Source: Tetrapyrgos nigripes (lineage: Eukaryota; Basidiomycota; Agaricomycetes; Agaricales; Campanellaceae). From it: a stretch of DNA of 64,000 nucleotides. The stretch spans positions 310,001-374,000 of the forward strand of contig JAACJM010000041.1 in NCBI GenBank assembly GCA_013368315.1, given 5' to 3'. Positions 23,224-35,549 of the stretch are shown here, one piece after another. Below the pieces are notes generated by a model. That model had not been told where the DNA came from and did no database searches. It was given only the letters and a program-made list of their open reading frames with translations. A program made the position numbers and the translations under genes. Positions within the stretch are counted from its first letter, which is position 1. Every line of letters starts with the position of its first letter.

Positions 23224-24289
23224 CTTGAAGATTACGAAGTTGAAAGAAAGTGTTGACGCTGGGGGTAGAAAGGAAACTCTGACGTGCTTGTTGCGTGGAA
23301 CATTTTATATTGCCGCGACACGAGGTCCGGCACGCGTATGCCGATGTCGGCTTGTTGCGTCTCGCCTGTCTTTGATACTCTGAGCGTTTGAAGGTCCGCC
23401 GCAAATACATCGAAGGCTTGCAGATGCATATCCCTGCGGCGGTGTCACAAGGTTCTCAGTCTGATGATCGATGACCTAGGCCCTAGTGTATGACATGATC
23501 ACTCTCATGTCCATAGTTTAAAAATGATCATCTGGTGTCTTTAATTCGACGACTCCCTTCTATACGTACTTACTGCGCTCCTTATCGAACTCTATCGTGT
23601 TGATTATGAATGGTCCTAACTTAGCAGGTAGGAAAGAGGTTTCATGAAAAGCTTCAATTTTCTTGGGATTCTCTCTACTCAAAGGCTGAGGATGCTTATT
23701 GTCCCAAACCAAAACTAGCCCAACCAAAATCTGCAGTACCTTTCAGTTTTAATCGCTTCCAGTTATCCTTGCTTCTGATAAACCCGTGTACAGTAGTCAA
23801 AATTGCCAGCCAATCAGGAGGAGCTAATGACCGTAGCCACACGCAGAACAATGTGTAGTCCCTTACTAAAGGGGCCTCGTAATCCCGTTTTCTAGACCGG
23901 TTTGACTCTTGAGACCGCCACTACAATTTACAATGACTGGGATTGATGGCCCGAGGTGCTCGGATAAGTTGACTGAAGATTTTGTGACAGGTAGAGTGCT
24001 GTCAAATAATGTTCCAACTGAGGCCTCGAGCAAACAGCAGTGGATGTGCCCTAACAGATAAACTTTCACATTGGGGGATGGAACCTGTATACATGCCATC
24101 ATAGTCTCAATAAATATGAATACGAACAGAGCTTCATAAGTACAGTGCGCTAGCAAAAGCTTTCTTCCCTCCGACTGCTCTTCGATCCTACAAATCGAGT
24201 TATTCCTTCCGGATATATACTCTACCCCACATTTATCCTGTCACGTCTGCTAAACAAGCAGCGATAGGTGCCTGTTCGATTCGATACCT
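23224..24289. other. Intergenic spacer upstream of Argonaute
   Basis: No supported gene. A 96-codon minus frame (23866-24156) has one hydrophobic stretch but no recognisable motif and no splice context. The Argonaute promoter should lie at 23224-23600. Confidence 0.35.
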
Positions 24290-25645
24290 TCAATAGAAAT
24301 TTGGTGACACTCCTTGTGGAGAACAGGCTTCAACGCCATATACCATACGGGAGCAAGTTGGATGTAGGGCAAAAAACTGACTCCCCTCCCCTTCGGAAGT
24401 GCAACTGTCCACAAGTGGTTGCATAAGGGATACCTCCGTTTGATCCAAGCAAGTGCTGTCGCCAATAACATCAGGATGTTGGTACCCAATGAAAGCATAG
24501 CCGTCTTGGGTGGGATCCAAGCTTGCTGATGTGTCGGATTGATCAAAACATGATGCCTCGACGATGGAAGGAAACTCCACGATGGTCTCATGGTTGTATG
24601 AAGACGCAGCCCCACCTCCATCCGAGCTAACCCATATATCTGATGATGAGGATGAAGCTGAGGGTGATCCCAGAAAACCGCAGTTCCCGACCCCCGTATC
24701 AGTACTTGGTCCCAACCCGGGTAATACACTCCTTCTCCTCCCGAATGACGAGTCGTAGTTACTCTGGATGTAGCATGATGTCCATGCGTCGGGAGCTTGA
24801 TAAGGAGGAGGCGAGTGACTGAACGGATTCTCCATCTTCGAAGGAAAGACGGACATGAAAGTGGATGGAATCTCTGAGCTATTCGCCTGAGGACCAACAA
24901 TCGTCTTGTGTCTGGGTTCATCTTTCGTAGCAGCGGCCAACTTTTTTTGCCTCGAGATTTTGGGATCATTGATGTAGATGCAATGTCTTCCTCTCAACGA
25001 ACATTTTGAGCATGGATAGTTGAGATCACATTTGATCTTGGACTCTGCGCAGGCCTAGTAGAGTAGTACGGGATTAACAAAGATGCATTGATGATCATAG
25101 GCTTCAAGTTTCGCACCTGGCATGATTTCTGTCTGGACTTTGGTATAGTGGGACTGGAAACACGGTGAGAAGAGATGTGTAGGGGTATTGATGGGTAGTC
25201 GATGTGCGTACGTGTTACTACATATTTTCTTATGACGAGATAAAAGGTCACTTCGCGTGAACTCAGCCCGACAAATCTGCTCAGAAATATATCAGCACGA
25301 AAAGGGCAAAGTAGAGGTCTTCAAACATACTTCGCAGCGATAGGAACGTTCGTTCGTGTCTGTGAAATATTGTAAGGACGACGCTGCTGACCATGGGTTG
25401 AATGCTTCGTACTCACGAGAGCGAATGTGTCTGTTCAGATGGGTAGTGCGAGTGAATTTTGCAGGGCAAATCGGACAATATTTGGTCTATGCAGTGAAGT
25501 TAGACCTTTTGGACCTTTTGACACGAATACAGACGTTTACTTGTGGTAAAGTAGGCACGTTGCCTCTATGGATCTTTCCTCTCGAGCTGGAAGGTGTATC
25601 GAAGTAAGAATCTTTGTGTATGAGAGACAATGCGGGGAAGGTCAT
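24290..25645 (-). CDS. Transcription factor with two C2H2-like fingers plus Zn2Cys6 cluster
   Basis: Start ATG at 25645 (MTFPALSLIHKDSYFDTPSS). After an intron, finger 1 is YCPICPAKFTRTTHLNRHIRSH (Cx2Cx12Hx3H), then linker TNERSY, then finger 2 CEICRAEFTRSDLLSRHKKIC (Cx2Cx12Hx4C, a C2HC end). After another intron comes a canonical binuclear cluster, CQACAESKIKCD...PCSKCSLRGRHC, with spacing Cx2Cx6Cx5Cx2Cx6C (25135-24985). The remaining 230 residues are acidic, Ser/Pro-rich and probably an activation region; the protein ends GVSPNFY. Nuclear DNA-binding regulator; target genes unknown. C2H2 and Zn2Cys6 domains together are known in some fungal regulators. No fungal_trans middle domain is visible, so the protein is shorter than typical Zn2Cys6 factors. 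Confidence 0.85.
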
Positions 25646-27794
25646 AGTAGTTCCTTTGACTGGGGTTTGCTTTGGTATCTGATGAAGGATTGGGAGCTTG
25701 CTTGAGTATAAGTACGCAGTTGGTGTTTGATGCCCTGTAACCGATCAAAAAGAGGCATATATCTAGTAGACGGTCTATTCATTTGTACCAGAAGGTATGA
25801 TGACATACAAATTAGAGTTCCGATAAATGAAGCGTATAGCGTCGCAAGGACCATGCCTGTCCAAATCATTGAAACCTTGAGGACGAAGAGGCATGTTACC
25901 AGCCTCTTGAGCTCTCCATCCTGCCGTGGGTTGATTTCTTCCGACTTTTTCAGATACAAGTAAGTACTAGTATAGAATTCACGACCACCGACACCACTCG
26001 GTACAGGATCATCATTTGCATTCTGCACCAGTCGTACTTAGGTTATATTGCGGTTTTCTGGCTTGATAGTTCTCAAAGCCACAGATGACCAATTTTTGAA
26101 TAGAGTCTGGTAATCAGCATGGCTTGAGTAGTACTTACTAGTCTCGCGAGTCGTAAGTCAGTCTTTCTCTACGCATTCCACTGAGTCGCCGATCAGAATC
26201 GTCAGACATGCTATGCATGACGTTTTCTGCCGCGATGAAAGATATTTCTAGCTGCTGGCAACTGTCATCACCTACTTAGATGATCAACTATTGCCCATCG
26301 TCACAGAAATAGTACCTAGGTAACTTGATTTGCGCTGGATACTCATGACGGTGAGCTCGGCAGTCATCCGAGATACACGCGCCATCATCGTTGGTCTAAT
26401 TTATAGCTTTTTCCGATAGGAGATGGGTAAATTCTTTGCAGAGGATACATTCAATAGTTCGACACGAATTCAATAGGGGCTCGGCGGCGGCCATCGGCAC
26501 CGAGCAAATGATTTTCACACCACAGATATCCTGTGGCTTGTATGGCCACCCCGTTCATTCCCTGGAACGGTGAAAAGGTGCATTGAGATATATCTGGTAT
26601 ATACTGCAGCTCTGCGAGTAGGTATGGCAGCCTCGTTGTGAGAAGCTTAAGAAGGCTTCGAAGTAATTCAGTGGCGTCTCTGTTCAGATCAGTATGGGGT
26701 ATAGTGTGTGAGGAACACCTTCTGAAAAGCAGAGAAACACGCTTGGAGAATCTTTGGACAATGATCAGGAGCTTTATCCTCCCTTGATTGCTCTTCAACT
26801 CGGAGAATGTCGGTAGAACCTAGTATCCGCAGAATGGATGTGCGTGGATCGGCCTCCGACGATGTCTCGAAGAATTCATCTTGCATTCCGGAACTGCGTT
26901 GGTGCCGGATGTTGGCTAGATAATGCACGGCACCTACTTATAGTATAGCCTTGCTTCATTGAAGAACTATGACCACACTAAGTAAAACACCGTATCGAGG
27001 AATATTCACGAGTATCCACCATCTATTCTTCCTGATAAGAACTCAGGCTGCCCAGCCTCCCTGTCTATTTTCCTGGTTTACAGACTTCCTGGCTCAAAGT
27101 CTGAAGAGTTCCTGAGTCTTTCGTGGTGAATCTGAGATGTGGCACTCTCCGAATGAAGCCGGTAGTATATATCCAAACAGCTTCCTGAGGCAGGTCCTAT
27201 CTGAAAAGCCTTTGGGTGACGAGAACATCTAATGTATTGTTATTTCGGACCGTGAGGGATCCGACCCGGAAACCGAGATGAAGGGAGAGCAAAATGAATA
27301 CTAGGTCCTCCATATCAATATAGTAGTATCCGACTCTCGGACCCGTCAAGCTTTCAAACGTTAAAACTTTGCAAGGCTGGAATGTTGAATCCCAGGTTTC
27401 TTATGGACAGACCACGATTGGCTGGTCCTGGAATACTGAAGAGCACTCGATTGTAGCATCCTTTGACGCAACAGCTATCGAAGTTCCATGCCGTCACAAG
27501 ATCGCGAGTTTCACCAGCGATTTGAATAGAAGGCGGAGAATTAGAGACATGGCAGGGCACAACATTTGCATGAGATTGTGGACGACGACAAAGCGAGATA
27601 CAAAACGACGGAAATAACCATATCTAAGTCAGTAGAGAAATAAATTACACTACAACCAGTCCTGGACAATGTCTAAGGTAGGGAAGCCATGATACACTCG
27701 CAAAAAGAGAGGGAAAAATCGAGCAAGTCTAGTGTCTAGTTTACAGTCTATGAATCAATAGCGTCGAAGGCCCCGAGGAAGTTAAAAAGTTCAG
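25646..27794. other. Gene-poor region with possible membrane-protein fragment
   Basis: A minus-strand frame 26028-25642 includes a Tyr-rich segment followed by two hydrophobic stretches (RLVTCLFVLKVSMIWTGMV and LATLYASFIGTLICM), reminiscent of a helix pair of Agaricomycete seven-helix proteins. I could not connect it to other exons, so it may be a fragment. Frames at 26928-26451 minus have no recognisable motif. The proteasome gene ends at 27795. Confidence 0.3.
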
Positions 27795-29089
27795 TTAGTC
27801 CCTTCGTAGACTTCGCCTGACGGTGAAGACGCGTTCTCCGTCACTTGTCGCAGTCACCTCCTGGGCACCGGTCAACTTCTCAAGTCCTTGAAGAGAACTA
27901 CCCTTTGCGAGCACTACGTAGATCTCCAGTCCATCACCCACCTGCTCAAAGGAAATCACATCAGCACGTCATCTAGAACTAATTATAGGACGGTGCACTT
28001 ACTTCTACATGTCTTTCACTTGCATTCACAAATGAATCCATCACGAGGGATAAGACACTAGAAAGCGGTAACTGTGTGGGGCGTGAGGAACTATGTGTAG
28101 AACGTTGATTCTTGTAGTGAACCTGTCAAAAAGGAAATCAAGGAACATATGTCAGTATTGGACGTCAAATAAAATGGCTGAGATGAAAACGGTAAAAGCG
28201 CATAAAATACGGAAAAAAGATCGACTCCAGGTCACAAGAGGTCGAGGAACGAGTATGGAAGAGACGAGTGAAACTCGGAAAAGGATCGGAGGGGCGCTGC
28301 GATCCTCTTGTTACACTCGGCCGGGTGTACCAGTCATCCTTTTTCGAGACAGTATCCAATAGAATGTGGAAAAAGAAAAAGAAAAAAGAAAAACCGGGAA
28401 CTCGAAGCACTCAGAAAACCACCAACCTGGTTATCTAGGTAAGGTTGCATGAATGATTGAGCTGCCCCAGCTACACGACAAGTATCGCGTTCATAAGAGC
28501 CAACGGAATCAAAGGTGTATACTGCTCCGGAACCTGCAAAGTATCTTTTTCAGCATCTAGACAGAGCAAGAAAGAGGCGTCACTCACCATCTTCTTCAAT
28601 CCCGCTCAAAATATTAGAAACGTAGTAAGGAAAGAAACGACGGGCGTAGAGCATCGTCTGCATCAAACGAGCTATTTCATGTAGAGGCATATCCCGCGCA
28701 TGGCCGTGCCTGTACCACTACGAGGAGTTAGATTGTAAAGCTACAGCAGTAGAAGCAATGTATGCTTACCTCCAACTGTTGCCTGACTTTATTAACAAAC
28801 ATGTTACCGTCGGCTGAAAAGCCGTTGACAGCTAAAACAGCCTTGTCTGTCCTGGAAGGCTTTGTGGTCAGTCATCAAAAACTGAAGGAGCAGCTAACAC
28901 GCACAATCTGAAGACTTTTGGAGCATATCGCGTCTGACTGTATCCATCAGTCCGACGGGTGTCACCGGCAACGACACAAAACCTAGAACCGGCCACGGCA
29001 AGTATGGTACCACCATTTTCGCTGTAGGGGGTCTTGAACTGAGATGGTTGACCGCTGGCAGCGCGACTAAGAGAAACCATGTCAGGCAT
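27795..29089 (-). CDS. PRE7: 20S proteasome subunit beta type-6 (PRE7/PSMB1)
   Basis: Start ATG at 29089. The N-terminal part reads [20 protein letters not shown], then [22 protein letters not shown]. Later exons give [65 protein letters not shown], and QPYLDNQV. The last exon is [14 protein letters not shown]...[12 protein letters not shown], with TAA at 27795. It is co-linear over its whole length with the yeast Pre7 family. Beta-6 is a non-catalytic subunit of the inner rings of the 20S core, essential for assembly and protein degradation in cytosol and nucleus. One intron (28123-28426, 304 nt) is unusually long and purine-rich on the plus strand; the others are short. No defects seen. This is a conserved single-copy housekeeping anchor in an otherwise repeat-rich neighbourhood. 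Confidence 0.95.
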
Positions 29090-31326
29090 TGTTAAGGTAG
29101 CGGTGTGGGTAAAGGTGGCTTTTTGGAAATGAAGGTGCGCTGCGAGTTGGGAGGGATAGGTATGCCATCCTCGAGGGATTATATAGCCCTGAGATGGGTG
29201 TGAAGGAAGAAAAATGGTCGGCGGTCAAGATTTGGATACGCGAGTGCGTGAGAAAATGAGTAATCTCCGAGCTTTCGCCTTCCGCCCTCTAAGCGTACTA
29301 TCTCTTCGAAACAGGCAGTATTGTTGCTTGGCTTCCTAGCAGCCTTCTTGCTCCACAAGGAAACATTATCGTATACCTGATTGCTTCTTTGCAGAAAATA
29401 CCCTCTTTCTGAAACTTCAAGCTCACTCGTTGAAAATTGTTCAGTTCTCCCGACTTCTTGCCGAAAGCTTATAGACGCGCATATATGATTGCACGACGTA
29501 CGTTTTCTCCTTGGATCTTTGTATTTTAGAGTACGATCACGTCGCAGAGTACCTAATACTTGGGCTCATATAATGATGCGTAGCAATCTGGACCGTCTGG
29601 GAAGGTTTCTTGCTGCGATAAGGACTGTTGCTACAAGCAACTGAACCACCCAGCTCTGGCATCAACTGGGATAGCAAGATTTCAGAACCACCTCCCCATG
29701 CCATTGATCCACTATGTTAACCGTAGCGTAAGTTTTGGAGCGGTTTCTCACTCCAATCACGGGATTAGCGACAACTGCAAGCAGATAACGATTTTGACAT
29801 CGGCAAAGTTCGGAACGAAGCCCTGTTGTTGATCAACCCGATGGAAGTTATACCGTGGAAAATGGACATGTCGGTATTTTGCACAAGTGGCACGAAACAT
29901 CGTACTCATGTAATCTCACGAAGAGCTCATATACAACGACATCATTGTTCAGCGTGTAAGTCTCTTTCTATCCCAGGCCAAGTTAGTAAGTACGTCCTGA
30001 GAGCCTCGCTCCACTCTCGATGCGAAGGCGTCAAATATGACATCGTCGTGTATTTTAGGATAAATGCCTTGCGGAAAATCTACTCCCAATACTCACGAGG
30101 AGATCAGCCACGAAAGGTACAAGAAGTTGTAGGAGATCTAGTCCTCGTCCATTCGCTTGGATTGCATCTTTTCATTGTCAATATGAATGTCTGATCAAAA
30201 ATCATAGGAAGCTATAGATGCGTCGTTAAATGCCTGTTCTAACCGTATGAAGTCTCTCTCTCATTTGTGCATTTACTTATGTAGATATCTTTACAGTACT
30301 CGTCGACTTTTACGGAGATCTGCAGACAACCCACGCCTGTGAACGTTGTGTGCGTCCAGTCTTCGACGCAATGTGGTCGACAGTCTGAAAGAAGGGTTCA
30401 ACGTAGTCACCGAGCGGTGCCTTGTTCACAGCATGCCTTTATTTATCTTCAGACTCACCAACTCAAGCCCTTAAGATAGGACAGCGGGTAAAGAGTGGCC
30501 GGTCAGTCATCACCGTTCCTTGCGAGTACTGTGGTGGCTGAGTAAGTGCATTCATTCGAGCATTGATGTCAAGGACATGTGCTAGATAGTCTCTTATCTC
30601 TGGCAACGCCGATGTAGGGAAACAAGAAGCTCGCCTACGTCGTTCGGGAACGTCTGATGATCTCGCAACTAACCAGAAAATGCACCTATCTAAGAGCGTT
30701 GATGAAGGGTCGGTTCATTATGTCTTCTCCAGTAATCTTACGTTTAAAGCCGAGAATTCTCCTGGACCTACAACTTTGAAGAGCGCTGTGTCAAGTGTAT
30801 CAAATTGAGGATTTCAGAGGCTAGGTGCGTCTTGTCTATCATACAGGAGGCTCATGCGAAGATTCTAGATCCTGCTAGCAGACAAGGTGGCGATCAAAGA
30901 TGAGAAACTTCTTGAAGGCCCCGTTACTCATGCTCCCTCGGAATATCCTCGCTGGGCTGCCACCACCACATCACGGTAATATCCGCAAGTGTATTGCGTC
31001 TTCGTTTTCTATGCTTCTCATGTCAAAGAAGCGTGCTCGACGTTGATTATGCTCAAGTTTCTGCGAAGGCACCTGTGCATGAAAATAAGACTTGAAGGGC
31101 GTATCAATGATTAACGTCGACATAGCGCGACGAGAAGACCACTAATCATACCAGGGAGTATGATTTTTAAAAAAGTGTAGTAGCACCAGCTAGTGCTACT
31201 CCTATCTGTATCTACATGCTCTCAGAGTCTTTGAAACCCGTAAATCGCTTGCCTCTGTTCCCGACGGTAAAGATACGAGCTGAACTCCAAATACGTAAAA
31301 GAAGTTGACTAGGTACATACATATAA

Positions 31327-31590
31327 AGATCTCACTCAAGCTCTGCTTCTCGAGAGCCGCATGAATTTGCGACTGAATCTGGGGTGCTTAATCGCAAACG
31401 TACCTTCCGAACTAGGCTTCTGGAAGTTGGCTAGGCATGAAAATCTCACGCAAGCTCTACTTCCTGAATACCGTTCCTCGTATCAGGGGTACTTGCGAAT
31501 TTCAGCCACCACAGGATGAGAACCGCGTGAATTTACGACTGAATCTGGGGTGATTGATCGCAAACGTTCCTTGCGAACTAGGCTTCCTCC
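31327..31590. repeat. Diverged direct repeat pair
   Basis: 31327-31427 and 31439-31590 share 'atctcac.caagctct.cttc' and, further on, 'tgaattt.cgactgaatctggggtg' plus 'atcgcaaacgt.cctt.cgaactaggcttc'. The second copy carries about 50 extra bases between the two blocks. Confidence 0.7.
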
Positions 31591-31689
31591 AAGGACTGGG
31601 AGTGTGCATCAGGAAAAAGTGAATTGGCTATTGATCCCCCTGCCGAGCTATTTACGGCTGATAGCCGTAGCGCGGCGCTCCATGTGCTC

Positions 31690-31972
31690 AGTAGCAGCCA
31701 GTAGCCTCCGTAGCTTCCGTAGCCTTGCGCGAAGTTCTGTAGAGCTGTCAGAAAACTTAAAAGAGCCCTCAACCTATGTATACATATTTCCTGTGTGAGA
31801 GGGTGGGCTGCATTTGAAAAACTCATAATCGGGGCTCCAAAGTGCCTGTTCGAATGATGTATGTAACCTCAGTAGCTTCTGTAGCCATGCGCTACATTCT
31901 GTAGAGCTATCAGTAAGACTAAGAAAAGAGCCCTCAGACAACTCTCAGCTATGTATACATATTCCCTGGGTG
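31690..31972. repeat. Diverged direct repeat pair
   Basis: 31690-31795 and 31866-31972 share 'cagtagc', 'gtagcc.tgcgc', 'ttctgtagagct.tcag', 'aaaagagccctca' and 'ctatgtatacatatt.cctg' in the same order. Spacing between starts is about 176 bp. Confidence 0.7.
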
Positions 31973-33048
31973 GATTTACATACCTGCTTGCAAAGAACTC
32001 ATATTCAAGGGGTTGGAAACACCGAAAGGAAAGTCCGAAACTGTCAAGTCAAATAACCCTAGACCTGGGTCAGGGTTTGACGACGAAGTTCATTTTCAGG
32101 CGGAGTTTTAAATTTTATTTGATAGCTCGACGCGACTCGCTTGAGATTCCTTACTTTCTTCCCTTTTCTTCCCTCGCAACGTCCTACCAAGCTTCACCTA
32201 GGCCTTATCAGTCCTCCTTTCCCCTGAACCTTTTCTCTTTGTCTCAGCATCCAACTTGGTCCTACGTAACTTGCTGGTTGAGTGCGGCAAGTGTTGGTTG
32301 TTTATGTGGGGTTTGTAGGTTTTCTTGTCCCTTTGGCGAGGTTAGTCCTATCTCGTCTACAACCTTCCGAGCACTTATTGACACTACACCCTCTTCATCT
32401 TACTAAGGTCATCTCCAACACTGGCGCCAGGTGAGTTCTAGATACTGAGCAGTTGCCTACGGCCGCTAACTGGTGTCCATAGATTCTACTACTTTTTTCA
32501 TTTCTTGGTGGTGGCTGGTGGTGGGTGGAGGCTAGGAGTGTCGTGGTGTTCTAGTAGCTAAATTTGTAGGGGAGGGAGCGGCATGGATGTATATTCACTA
32601 CATTATTTGCCACCTTATTTTTGTGTTTACATTGTCCCGACTCTCTAGAATAGTCTTTGAATATATTTGTTTTCTGCATATTCTAATTGCATGAACAATG
32701 AACATTGAGCAACGAAAGCTTGCATACATACTAGCCAAAATGCACAAGGGGTATACTACTGTGGTTATAGGTAGAAATTTATTTGTAGTACCTTCTGTAG
32801 TGTATGTACTCGACGTATAGCCAATAGCCTTTGCTGATGGCTATACGAGCTACAGAGCCATGGCTTGGGGCTACAGGCGGTGTGAAAAGGGGTAAGGTAC
32901 ACTTTGGAACCATTTCACGTGCCTCTGCAACCTCCATGTTTTCCCAATACCACCTTCCACAACGCAAATTTGAGAAATTGGCCACTGGGGCACTCAGTGG
33001 ATCTTTATTCCAAAGAGGGCCTCAGAGGCAAATTTCCAGATTTCTCCC

Positions 33049-33230
33049 TCTGGCACCTTGGGCGGCAATGCATATTTGGAAAGATCTTTTGGGCAAACAT
33101 ATGGCTGTTCAGCCTCAAATCGGTCCCATATGGAGTAGGCCCGGGCGAGCAAAAATGGCACTGAAAAATCCGAAATTTAAGTTTGCACAGAGATCTCTGG
33201 AAATATGCAACGCCACCCAAGGTGTGGAGG
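33049..33230. repeat. Imperfect foldback
   Basis: 33049-33090 ('ccctctggcaccttgggcgg...gcatatttgg.aagatct') is matched by the reverse complement of 33189-33230, with about 8 mismatches in 42. Weaker pairing continues inward ('gcaaac'). Confidence 0.6.
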
Positions 33231-34327
33231 GAGTCATTAAAGGTACAAGGTCCATGTGACATGAACCCAATGCGTCCTTCGCGTACCTTACCTTGCTACC
33301 CGGTTATTTCGGCTACATAGCTCCGGTAAGTCTCAATAGCCTCGTGGTTTTTTCCTGATGTGGCTTGCAGTTTGAAGCTCAGCCTTCCAGGCATGGCCAT
33401 GTCACAACAGGCATCGCAATTGAGACATGAGTGTCATTCTGAAGCTCCACAAGGCATTTAAAATCTTAGTATCAGGATACAAACACATCATGGCTTGAAC
33501 TCATAGTTGGTAGCTATCGGTAGAGATATACTAAGACCATGAAATTCACCAGAGATCTGCTACATAGACAGGAAGGCTACTCAGGCGAAAGGACTTGTTA
33601 TATCCGATATGATTATGTTGAGCCACAATTTGTGTAAATCATGAATTCTTATGGAAAAATCAGAGGGTAAAAATGTGGGGATGCATTCATCACGAGGCTG
33701 AAGAATGAGGCTGAGTTGTTTACACTGCATTTCCACAGGTGGCTATGTCAATTACGTCCCGATTTCTCCCGTCTGTTTCTTTCCGCATATTGGACACTCC
33801 AATCAGGGTTTCCATTTCTTTTCTGACTGTATACAGGGTTCAACATGTCCAACTGGACCTTTCTTCCTGTTCCCCTACAATGATGTTGACTCATACCTCT
33901 CTGCTTCATTGCCCTCTTTAACGTTGCTTCTGTGCAAGCTTAGCTATGATTTCTTTCACAGCAGCAGTGCTGCAGCACTCGTTGTTTCGGTCCTCTTTCC
34001 CTTCCCTTTTGAATATATTCTTGGCTCTAAGATGTCTGCATATTTCGACTCAATGCCCAATTCTGTTCTGATGCACCCTTTGTCTTTTCCACTTTTGATT
34101 CTATGGATTCTGTTCATGAAGACTCAATGCATGAACAAAGTAGTTTGGTAGTCTCTTCACATGTACTTGTATTCTCTTAATGGTAAATAGTAAAGAAGTC
34201 AAATAGAAAATAATGTGTATTTGTCATTCCTGCCCTGTAATACCATTTCTGGTACTGTATGCCTAGATGTGTAGACCTATCAGGAACAAGTGATGCATAA
34301 GTTGTAGCCCCTATCTTTTCTTCTATC

Positions 34328-34841
34328 TGTCAAGGTTGTCGGTACACTCAATAACCACCCAAGTCACACAATGCGAGAAAGCCGGTTACAAGAAGATAGA
34401 TTGATCAAAAGAGGTAGAGAGATAGAGAGATAGAGAAAGTAAGCTGACTAGGCTCTACACTGCGTAGTAAAAGTACAGAGCGGAGACGAAGTGAAGGAAC
34501 TAAGGAATAGGTTACAAAGATCACAGGTATATAAGTAAAATATGAACAGATGGGAAAAGATAAGTAATAATAGACGGTATCATGTGGAAATGTCAAGGGC
34601 GAGAGAGTAATGAGTTAAATATGGATAGATGAAGGTACTGGATCATAAGGAATGATTGACAGTGAGAATGTCCATGGAGATAGGAATCGGAGGAGATAAG
34701 AGTGTGAGTCATAGATCTGTAGAGATGGTAACTATAGACGATGATGAGAAGTAGTTGATGTTTATGGGGTTAAAGTGGGAAGTAGGTAGTAAAGGGAAAA
34801 GAATAGAAAGGAAATGAATAAGCAGGGAGTGATTTGTGACA
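34328..34841 (-). repeat. 3' LTR of the Gypsy element (sense orientation)
   Basis: 514 bp, TG...CA ends. It differs from the other LTR at 7 sites; six are CpG against TpG or CpA. The seventh (34496) lies in the copy of the self-priming decamer. Confidence 0.97.
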
Positions 34842-34843
34842 TT

Positions 34844-34853
34844 ACCCCCTCTT
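34844..34853 (-). other. Polypurine tract
   Basis: On the sense strand AAAGAGGGGG ends 2 nt before the 3' LTR, the standard place for the plus-strand DNA primer of an LTR retrotransposon. Confidence 0.85.
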
Positions 34854-34918
34854 TAGGACGAGCTTTCACCAGAGCTCAGCAAGCTAGTTTTCCAGTGCTC
34901 TGCCCATTGTTTGCGAAG

Positions 34919-35383
34919 TCACCTATCCATGTCTCCCTGACTCGGCCAGAGCTTCGTTAAGCTCTCCTCAGTCGTGTAGCTTGTCATACTCCACCTAGGA
35001 TCAGTCCAGTCGGTTAAATCTCCCCATTCCGTTGTGTTGGTTGCAGTCCCCCAACCCGCTCCATTCCATCCATCATCATCGTCATGTTGTAGGGTGATGT
35101 GTGCGCCCCATACACTGCCGTCTCCCCATCCCAGGTTCCCTCTGTGTTCTGCTCGTAGGGATGTCCACTGAACTACACATCTAGCTTTATGTCCTCTGCC
35201 CAATCTACATTGCCCTGGTCCATCCTCTCCTCCCCATGTGCAGTGTTGACATCTGTTGTGAGGTCCTTGGTGCTGTTTTGAGAGTCGACATTGATGTCCT
35301 GAGCGTTTTCCATAGGTGCAGCGTCCCCTGTTGGTTGGGTGTGCGGTATGAGTGATAGTGTCAGTGGAGGAAGTAGTAGACAT
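34919..35383 (-). CDS. Extra retrotransposon ORF with duplicated Cys/His motif
   Basis: It starts at ATG 35383, downstream of the pol stop (35550) on the same strand, and has 154 codons to TGA 34919. Two tandem motifs are visible: CTYG...QCRLSKQHQGPH and CTWG...QCRLGRGHKARC, both C-x9/10-C-x5-H-x3-[H/C] and both starting CT[YW]G with QCRL in the middle. The rest is Trp/Asp/Gly-rich (GWGDGS, DDDDGWNGAGWG, DWTDPRW). The repeat argues for selection as a protein, probably zinc binding (inference). If the TGA is a CGA mutation, like the stops in gag and pol, the frame runs 21 more codons to TAA 34853, at the polypurine tract. Standard Gypsy elements have no such gene; extra ORFs after pol occur in some plant and animal elements. 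I do not recognise a named family, and the role (silencing evasion, targeting, nucleic-acid binding) is unknown. Confidence 0.65.
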   Translation of the reverse strand: MSTTSSTDTITHTAHPTNRGRCTYGKRSGHQCRLSKQHQGPHNRCQHCTWGGEDGPGQCRLGRGHKARCVVQWTSLRAEHRGNLGWGDGSVWGAHITLQHDDDDGWNGAGWGTATNTTEWGDLTDWTDPRWSMTSYTTEESLTKLWPSQGDMDR

Positions 35384-35549
35384 TGCGGTGATGAGAGTGT
35401 GAGTGATTGTTGTTGGACCGGTAGCGGTGGATGGTGTTCTGTAGTGCTCCGTTGTGGAAAGGGATCTTTTATAGTTGTTGGTTTGTATGGTGTAGATGTT
35501 AAATGATCGGTCAGGTTATCGTCGGAGCCGGGTTTGACAGTAGATGCCG

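Larger units (their letters stand above)
29090..34327. other. Repeat-rich, gene-poor region left of the retrotransposon
   Basis: The proteasome promoter should lie just right of 29090. From 29.6 kb on I see only short frames without motifs. Two pairs of diverged direct repeats (31327-31590 and 31690-31972) and a foldback (33049-33230) are listed separately. The frames at 29826-30194 and 31951-32406 show no family signature. The region looks like decayed repeats into which the Gypsy element inserted. Confidence 0.45.

Noticed and set aside
29826..30194. 122-codon plus frame
   Set aside because: No motif, no signal peptide, no splice partner; consistent with chance.
32410..32440. 'actggcgccag' resembling an LTR primer-binding site
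   Set aside because: No LTR pair or pol remnant could be matched around it.
32831..33262. Overlapping frames on both strands
   Set aside because: They lie over an imperfect foldback, which opens frames on both strands; no protein family seen.
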